The notes beneath the pieces were generated by a model that searched no databases, had not been told where the DNA came from, and saw only the letters and a program-made list of their open reading frames with translations. From Gammaproteobacteria bacterium (lineage in GTDB: Bacteria > Pseudomonadota > Gammaproteobacteria > JAJDYQ01): DNA of 49,470 bases. Made by a program: the position numbers and the translations under genes. Positions 44,055 to 49,470 of this stretch are shown here, in pieces (position 1 is the first letter of the stretch; every line of letters starts with the position of its first letter). The stretch covers positions 1 to 49,470 of the forward strand of contig JAPYNQ010000078.1 of NCBI GenBank assembly GCA_028289815.1. The letters are read 5' to 3'.

Positions 44055-47000
44055 TCAGCCCGGTTCGGTACCTAGGGTTCGATGTGATTTATTTTCGCGA
44101 ACCCGGTTGAAAATCTCCCGGGCTAGATGTGTGTGTGCAAGCAGGCGAAATTCGGGGTCGGACATAATCCTGGAAAATATTTCTTCATTGCCCTCCATGC
44201 GCGCGATAAACAGTTGATCCAGAGTGTTATCCAGATATGAGGCAAAGTTCGGGAAATTGTTGGCGCGTGCTGCTTCCACAATATCCTGATTTTTCTCTGC
44301 TGAAGCCCGCACCTGATCGAAAAACAACTGGTCAGCTCTGGTGAAGTCTGTACCAAAACGTTCATTGAGGTGATCAATCAGGCTCGACAGCTTGACTTCT
44401 TTATCTCTGCCTCGGCCTGTGCCGACATCGGTCGGTCCTTTCAGGGGTTCTGCTATGCCTTCCGGGAGCTTGATGGAATTTTCGGACATCTGCTGGAGTC
44501 GGAAATATTGCAGTGCCACTTCATCATCCAGAACAAAGGTTCTGTTATTGCCTGGGGGCGGCAGTTTTGCCAGAAGATTTCTTGCGAAGGTGTAGAACCG
44601 CTCAAGATCGGTATCTGGATAGGGTATGATCTGTGACAGGAAGGCATAGAGATTTCGATAGGCTGTCAGTTGTCCGAAAAACTCTTCCTGTTCTTCCTCT
44701 TTGCGGTTTTTGAAGTTTTCAATAACAGCATCAAGGACAGCATTCATCTCGCGATGATCGGCGATTGAGTGGTTGCGTTTGCCGTGATACCAGAGCTTGG
44801 TAAATGTAGTCACATCGGTTGGTGTGAAGATAGCCCATTCAAACAGGTGGTGTTGCAGCTCGGAGAGTCGGTGCGGTTCGGCGTTCTCTCCGATAGGTGT
44901 TGTCTCATAATAGGGCTTGAATGCTTTGTAAATGTCTTCTGCCTCATTGGCGAAATCGAGAACGAAGATACGCGATTTACCGGGCGCAACCCGATTGAGT
45001 CTTGAGAGGGTCTGAACCGCCTGAACACCTGCCAGCTTTTTCGCCACATACATTGTCTGTAAAAGAGGCTGATCAAAGCCGGTTTGATACTTTTCTGCGA
45101 CCAGAAGCACTTGATAATCGTTGTCTGCGAAGGTATCCGGCAGCGCAGTTTCAGCAATACCGTCGTTCATTGCTACCTCGGTATATGACGAACTGGGATC
45201 ATCCGGGTCCACGACCGTGCCGGAAAAGGCTACCAGTGAACGGATGCCGGTATAGCCCTGCTCGTCAATGTAGCGATCAAAGGCGAGTTTGTATTTTACG
45301 GCAGCGAGGCGAGAGCTTGTGACAACCATAGCCTTTGCGCGTCCGCCGATCTCGTTTTTCACATAAAGCCGGAAATGTTCAATGATGACGGAAATGACCT
45401 GCTCTATATTGACAGGATGAAGCTCCCGGTAGCGCGTGAGAACCTTTGCGGTTTTCCTGCGTGGTACATCAGGATCGTCTTCAATCTGTTTGATGAGTCC
45501 GAAGAAACGTTTATAGGTGATGTAGTTCTGAAGCACATCCATGATGAAGCCTTCCTCAATAGCCTGTCGCATGGTGTACTTATGGAACGGGGACTCCCCG
45601 GACAGGCCGGGTTCGTCAAACAAGGCCTTGGTCTTGAATTTCGGCGTAGCTGTAAAAGCAAAAAAACTGATATTAGGCTGGCGTTTCCGTTTCAGTGCGT
45701 CGCGTAGTACCGCCGCCTTTGCATCATCGGAGAGGTCACTGTCCTCTTCTTCGGAAAGTTGGGCAGCAATGGCTGCTTCAATCCCTTCCTTGTTCAGCAT
45801 ACCTCTGAGGGTAGCCGCGGTTTCTCCGCTCTGGGATGAGTGTGCTTCATCAACGATAACGGCGAAGCGTTTACCCGCGGTATTGATTTTCACATCGTCT
45901 CCCTTATCCTCAAGGGTTGTAAGTGCACGTGAGATGAAAGGGAATTTCTGTATGGTGGTAATGACGACAGGCGTACCTTCAGACAAAGCACGGGCGAGTT
46001 GCTGTGTGTTTTCGTCAATTTTCTCGACTACACCGGTCTTGTGTTCAAACTGGTATATCGTTTGTTGCAACTGTTGGTCCAGTACACGCCGGTCGGTTAC
46101 CACGACAACAGAGTGAAACACCTTTTCATCATGCTCGTCATGCAGGCTGGCCAACCGATGTGCAAGCCATGCAATTGAGTTTGATTTGCCCGAACCGGCC
46201 GAATGCTGGATCAGATAATTTCGACCTGAGCCATGCTCTTTTGCATGTGCGACCAGTCTCCGAACCACATCAAGCTGGTGATAGCGTGGAAAGATCATCG
46301 TCTCTTCCCGTCGGGCCTGTATCCCCTTATAGGTTTTAACGCGCCTCTCTGTCACCTCAAGGTGCATAAAACGTTGCAAAATCTCCAGCAGGCTGTCAGC
46401 CTGTAGCACCTCGTCCCATAGATAATGTGTCCTGTGGTTTCCTTCAACCGGCGGATTGCCCGCTGCGTGATTATTGCCCCGATTGAAAGGCAGGAAAGAG
46501 GTTTCCTTGCCATCCAGGCGAGTTGTCATCCACACTTCATCCGGATCTACTGCAAAATGGACTAGTGCCCGTTTTTTGAAATCGAAGAGCAAATCATTCC
46601 CGCTTCGCTCATTCATATATTGATGTTTCGCATCAATAGCGCATTGCCCGGTCAACGGATTTTTAAGCTCGGCAGTGGCGACAGGGATGCCGTTCACGGC
46701 AAGTGTCACATCAATAATGCAACGGCGATTTTTACCGTCCGTGTGTTTGAGTACTGAAGTAAAAGCAACTTGCCGGGTAACGGTCAGCCGGTTCCGGGCA
46801 TAGTTTTGAGCAGCTTCGGGATTCATGGCAGTGTTAGGTCGGAACCAGGCCATACGGAATATTTTGCCGTAGCACTTGAAGCCGTGGCGCAGAATGTGAA
46901 GTGTGCCCTTGAATTCTAACTCCTTTGACAAGCTGCTCAGCACGGTCGCATTGGTTTTCTCTTCAAGCAGCTTTTCAAGTGACTTCCATTTTGTCGCCTG

Positions 47001-47147
47001 GCTGTTTTTGAGAAAACCGCAAACATCGTCGGGGAAAAGTGCAAGTGCTTCATCAAAGGCATCGGGCCTACGCTTCTCATAGCCACCTTGAGAGGTCAGG
47101 CTATGTTCGATAGCGGTTTCAAAAGCAAACTCGGTGTGCGCAGGCAT
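44055..47147 (-). CDS. hsdR: type I restriction enzyme R subunit
   Basis: A 1030-residue protein: N-terminal nuclease domain with D-V-T-L-A-V-N-G-I and A-E-L-K-N-P (PD-(D/E)xK type) near residues 145-165, superfamily 2 helicase motor with H-S-A-G-S-G-K-S-N-S near 312-321 and D-E-A-H-S-S-Q-S-G near 430, and a helical C-terminus. HsdR translocates DNA and cuts it in complex with HsdM and HsdS. Neither hsdM nor hsdS is seen in the window. The frame is open throughout. Upstream 15 bp away is the DUF4411 gene on the same strand. Confidence 0.93.
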   Translation of the reverse strand: MPAHTEFAFETAIEHSLTSQGGYEKRRPDAFDEALALFPDDVCGFLKNSQATKWKSLEKLLEEKTNATVLSSLSKELEFKGTLHILRHGFKCYGKIFRMAWFRPNTAMNPEAAQNYARNRLTVTRQVAFTSVLKHTDGKNRRCIIDVTLAVNGIPVATAELKNPLTGQCAIDAKHQYMNERSGNDLLFDFKKRALVHFAVDPDEVWMTTRLDGKETSFLPFNRGNNHAAGNPPVEGNHRTHYLWDEVLQADSLLEILQRFMHLEVTERRVKTYKGIQARREETMIFPRYHQLDVVRRLVAHAKEHGSGRNYLIQHSAGSGKSNSIAWLAHRLASLHDEHDEKVFHSVVVVTDRRVLDQQLQQTIYQFEHKTGVVEKIDENTQQLARALSEGTPVVITTIQKFPFISRALTTLEDKGDDVKINTAGKRFAVIVDEAHSSQSGETAATLRGMLNKEGIEAAIAAQLSEEEDSDLSDDAKAAVLRDALKRKRQPNISFFAFTATPKFKTKALFDEPGLSGESPFHKYTMRQAIEEGFIMDVLQNYITYKRFFGLIKQIEDDPDVPRRKTAKVLTRYRELHPVNIEQVISVIIEHFRLYVKNEIGGRAKAMVVTSSRLAAVKYKLAFDRYIDEQGYTGIRSLVAFSGTVVDPDDPSSSYTEVAMNDGIAETALPDTFADNDYQVLLVAEKYQTGFDQPLLQTMYVAKKLAGVQAVQTLSRLNRVAPGKSRIFVLDFANEAEDIYKAFKPYYETTPIGENAEPHRLSELQHHLFEWAIFTPTDVTTFTKLWYHGKRNHSIADHREMNAVLDAVIENFKNRKEEEQEEFFGQLTAYRNLYAFLSQIIPYPDTDLERFYTFARNLLAKLPPPGNNRTFVLDDEVALQYFRLQQMSENSIKLPEGIAEPLKGPTDVGTGRGRDKEVKLSSLIDHLNERFGTDFTRADQLFFDQVRASAEKNQDIVEAARANNFPNFASYLDNTLDQLFIARMEGNEEIFSRIMSDPEFRLLAHTHLAREIFNRVRENKSHRTLGTEPG

Positions 47148-47162
47148 GGCTTAAGATACAGG

Positions 47163-47669
47163 TTAAAATTTATAGCCGATGCTGAGTGCCTTCAGCATGG
47201 CAAAGGTATTGTCATTCGGAACGGAAAAGTGATCACAAACATCAGGCAGTTTGATTTTAGTTGAACTTGGTGCCGGTTGTTCATTAGTGACGACAGTTTT
47301 TCCGGTTGCTATGCCGTGAGCGACCAGCCAGCCATCCGCACCTTGGGCGAACTCGGCCTTCTTGTCCGCATTGCTATATTGCAGATGGGAGTTGATCCAG
47401 GATATGACCTTCTTATAGGCTTTGGTGACCTTGGGATCGTCACTCGTACGAAAGAAGCCTGCCGGAACTGATTGACGAACCCATTGCTCCAAGTCATCTT
47501 TGCCGCGCAGTAATTCCTGTTTGACCCGATCAATACTGTGGATATTCTTGCGCGAATGGTGGCGCAGGATGCTATCCCAAAAACCCGGACAGATAGCAAA
47601 GGCATAGTACTGGTTTTTAGCCGTGATCAGTACATCCGAGTCAATCAGGTAGCCGTGCTCAGCGCTCAT
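47163..47669 (-). CDS. DUF4411 PIN-like protein
   Basis: A 168-residue protein with the PIN-like start Y-L-I-D-S-D-V-L-I-T-A-K near residue 7-18 and later acidic positions (G-A-D-G-W-L-V-A-H-G, T-N-E-Q). DUF4411 is a PIN-fold family commonly paired with an ImmA-type HTH protein, as here, where the start overlaps the upstream gene's stop by 4 nt. A toxin-type nuclease role is inferred from the fold. Confidence 0.75.
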   Translation of the reverse strand: MSAEHGYLIDSDVLITAKNQYYAFAICPGFWDSILRHHSRKNIHSIDRVKQELLRGKDDLEQWVRQSVPAGFFRTSDDPKVTKAYKKVISWINSHLQYSNADKKAEFAQGADGWLVAHGIATGKTVVTNEQPAPSSTKIKLPDVCDHFSVPNDNTFAMLKALSIGYKF

Positions 47670-48820
47670 GGCAGCATGATGTCCAATTTGCGCGCATATT
47701 TCTGGAAGGCGTTGCCGCTCAGTCCGGTCAGGTCATAGGCCTCCTTGAAGCCGATACGCCCCTCCTTGGCTGCCCGGATGATCTGGCTGGCAAACAGCCG
47801 ACCAACCTTGGTGTTCTGATTATTATAGAAATCCCCGCCGCCTGCTCCCGTTTGCCGGCCTTCGTTTTGCGTATAGCTACGGTAAAAGTCGAAAAATTTC
47901 TCACGCTCCACCAGATGCAGATCCATCGCCCGCCGCCCGATCACTATGGGGCTGACCTTAAAGTGCCTGGCCAGATTCCTGAAAGCCGTGTCGATGTCGC
48001 TGGTGGTTTGCCAAGCATCTCGCAATTGATCAGCAGGTACGAGAAATTCGGTCGCCGCTTGGTCGCAGAATCGTTCCACATCATGATCATCGGGGGGCTG
48101 CAATCCTTGGAAACCGGACAGGCCTTCACCGGCATCGCCCAACCACAGGTGCGCCAGCTCATGGGCGAAGGTGAACATCTGGGCGGACTTTGCATCAGCG
48201 CCGTTGACAAAGATCATCGGGGCATAAGGATCACTCAAAGCGAAGCCGCGAAACTCGTTCACATCCAGCTTGCGCCGGTTGTTGTTGCCGACAACACCAT
48301 TGATCACTACCATGATGCCAAGCTCCTCAATGGCGTTGCGCAGTTCGCTTATGGCGGCCGTCCAGTTCGGTATCTGCTTCGTCCGACCATCTTTCAGTCC
48401 AAACACCCGGCGCATCTTCCGGCCTGTGACCGCCGGGTCATCCGAAAGCTTGGCGGTACCGATACATTCCAGTGGTCCCACCCCGGTCTCAATCCGCTCT
48501 TCCCGCAACCAGGCTTGTCGCCTCAGCATGAGGTTGACGGTATCCATCAGTTCGGGGCTTATACCTTGGGGACGTTGATTTTCGACCGTGCGGAAGTCCG
48601 TAAATGGCAGCGACATCTCCGGTGGTTTGGGTAGAAACAGGAATCCGAACGGTACCCGCGTTTTCTTGGCGAAGTCCTCCAGCTGTTTCATCGTGGGTCG
48701 GCTGGTTTCGGCTTCCCATTCCTTCAATTTCGGGAACTTGCTCCGCAGGTCAGACAGGCTGAACCCGGCACGCTCCCGCGCCCAGCGAAGGACTTCGGGG
48801 CTGACCGCTATTCTGTTCAT
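47666..48820 (-). CDS. HTH domain plus ImmA/IrrE-type metallopeptidase
   Basis: A 384-residue protein. The N-terminus (S-P-E-V-L-R-W-A-R-E-R-A-G-F-S) is a short XRE-like helix-turn-helix region; the catalytic part has F-A-H-E-L-A-H-L-W-L-G near residues 217-227, the H-E-x-x-H zinc motif. Such proteins act as repressor-cleaving proteases or antitoxins, often beside a DUF4411 partner and type I restriction genes. It is the first gene of the unit leading to hsdR and probably sets its expression. Confidence 0.82.
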   Translation of the reverse strand: MNRIAVSPEVLRWARERAGFSLSDLRSKFPKLKEWEAETSRPTMKQLEDFAKKTRVPFGFLFLPKPPEMSLPFTDFRTVENQRPQGISPELMDTVNLMLRRQAWLREERIETGVGPLECIGTAKLSDDPAVTGRKMRRVFGLKDGRTKQIPNWTAAISELRNAIEELGIMVVINGVVGNNNRRKLDVNEFRGFALSDPYAPMIFVNGADAKSAQMFTFAHELAHLWLGDAGEGLSGFQGLQPPDDHDVERFCDQAATEFLVPADQLRDAWQTTSDIDTAFRNLARHFKVSPIVIGRRAMDLHLVEREKFFDFYRSYTQNEGRQTGAGGGDFYNNQNTKVGRLFASQIIRAAKEGRIGFKEAYDLTGLSGNAFQKYARKLDIMLP

Positions 48821-48942
48821 ACTCAGGATATTACAGGATATTCGGGTATTATGCCTTCCTGTTCATGCTAGAGAAAACATGGGTGGCAGAGATATTACCT
48901 GTTAGTTTCACCCGCATGGAATCTAGCCTCGGAGCACTTTAA

Positions 48943-49177
48943 ATGGTCAGAGACATTGACAAGTATCACTTTAAAAAAGGGAAATAAAATTATTCATACG
49001 GGAATAACCAATGGTCTTGAAAGGCGGGAGCAGGAACATAAACAGACTTATGAAGATGACGGTCATATCCCAAAAGTGGGGCATGCCACAACCCTGGATG
49101 CAGCATTGGCATGGGGATCAGAACAGACAAAAAGGGGCAACCTGACCAGAAAATCGACCGGAAGAAAACGGAGCTGA
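48943..49177 (+). pseudogene. GIY-YIG-type small nuclease gene, frameshifted
   Basis: ATG 48943 opens M-V-R-D-I-D-K-Y, then the frame is lost near 48970 and continues in another as L-K-K-G-N-K-I-I-H-T-G-I-T-N-G-L-E-R-R-E, the GIY-YIG-like pattern with the conserved G-I-T-N and R-R-E. The rest (V-G-H-A-T-T-L-D-A-A-L-A-W) fits the family and it ends at 49177. One or two base changes separate it from an intact gene of about 77 codons. The substrate is unknown. Confidence 0.55.
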
Positions 49178-49238
49178 TTATGGAGACAGGTTTTTGCCGA
49201 GGAATCGGATTTAGCTCAAGCAGGTCGTGTTCTGAATG

Positions 49239-49267
49239 TTGCGCCGCATGTTCCAGCCTCCTATACT
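49239..49267 (+). promoter_or_regulatory. candidate sigma-70 promoter of a small RNA
   Basis: TTGCGC (49239-49244), a 17-bp spacer and TATACT (49262-49267) make a fair sigma-70 promoter; transcription should start near 49274. Confidence 0.4.
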
Positions 49268-49273
49268 ATAATC

Positions 49274-49386
49274 TTGACCGCGACCAGAGAGCCGTTCCCA
49301 AAAGCGGCCTAACCCTTACGGGCTGGTCGTTCCGAATCGTCAAGGCCAGTGTTGGACTTTTAGATCAGCACTGGCCTTTATTTTTT
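49274..49386 (+). ncRNA. candidate small RNA of about 110 nt
   Basis: Between the promoter-like site and a strong terminator there is no open frame, but there is pairing: GACCAG (49281-49286) with CTGGTC downstream. No known family is recognised. It could also be the tail of a decayed gene. Confidence 0.35.
49342..49386 (+). terminator. rho-independent terminator
   Basis: AAGGCCAGTG (49342-49351) pairs with CACTGGCCTT (49369-49378) and is followed by TATTTTTT. A classical intrinsic terminator for plus-strand transcription. Confidence 0.8.
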
Positions 49387-49470
49387 CATATTTCAAAAAT
49401 CTGGACATCTGCCGACCCGGAAGCGTGTTCGGTATAGCCAAACATTATTATGTGGCCACAGAGCGAATTT

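Overview
The window looks like a chromosomal segment of a gammaproteobacterium. The support is gene order: murJ / ribF-ileS-lspA-fkpB, coaBC next to argB with radC divergent, and a 6S RNA gene directly upstream of the 5-formyltetrahydrofolate cyclo-ligase gene. I cannot name a genus. Housekeeping genes are intact, but accessory respiratory and sugar genes are decaying and insertion sequences are common, so the genome looks to be under relaxed selection.

Layout. 1-2222: right part of an IS1595-family transposon in which the transposase, a DNA methyltransferase, an HNH-type restriction enzyme and a small ORF are linked by successive 4-nt stop/start overlaps and end in a terminal inverted repeat. 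2310-14381: DUF192 protein, murJ, an O-antigen ligase/polymerase-like gene, ribF-ileS-lspA-fkpB, rpiA, ilvA. 14525-15155: IS256-family remnant. 15310-19749: Lys/Ala-rich histone-like gene with 30-bp repeats and its terminator, argB, an orphan AlgC-type sensor domain, coaBC, radC. 19744-23690: a ruined cbb3 oxidase operon (ccoN fragment, intact ccoQ, broken ccoP, ccoG and fixH; ccoO missing). 23754-27068: a DUF4388 protein with a Cache-HAMP receptor lacking an output domain, a small membrane protein, a sterol-desaturase-like hydroxylase.

27105-34899 is a defence island. Its core is a 5183-bp IS1595-type transposon (27113-32295) with 15-bp inverted repeats and a perfect 8-bp target duplication (ATATTTTT). 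Its cargo is five genes: an unknown helical protein, a TIR-like (MTH538/ThsB-type) protein, an Nmad2 protein, a MazG nucleotide pyrophosphatase with a second C-terminal domain, and a uracil-DNA-glycosylase-fold protein. I read this as one nucleotide-directed anti-phage system and consider it the most interesting object here. Next to it lie a DUF6602-like gene and a HindIII-type restriction-modification pair whose nuclease gene is frameshifted.

35063-49470: uppP, a broken rfbB with an intact rfbA, an HPt-like protein, an FKBP isomerase, a small membrane protein, then a tightly overlapping minus-strand operon behind 6S RNA (fau, GT2 glycosyltransferase, nucleoside-phosphorylase-like, spore-photoproduct-lyase-like radical SAM, dusA). 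Then come hsdR with a DUF4411/ImmA-HTH pair but without hsdM or hsdS, a broken GIY-YIG gene, and a possible small RNA.

On this reading IS1595-family elements have twice brought defence genes into this chromosome, while respiration and surface-sugar genes erode.
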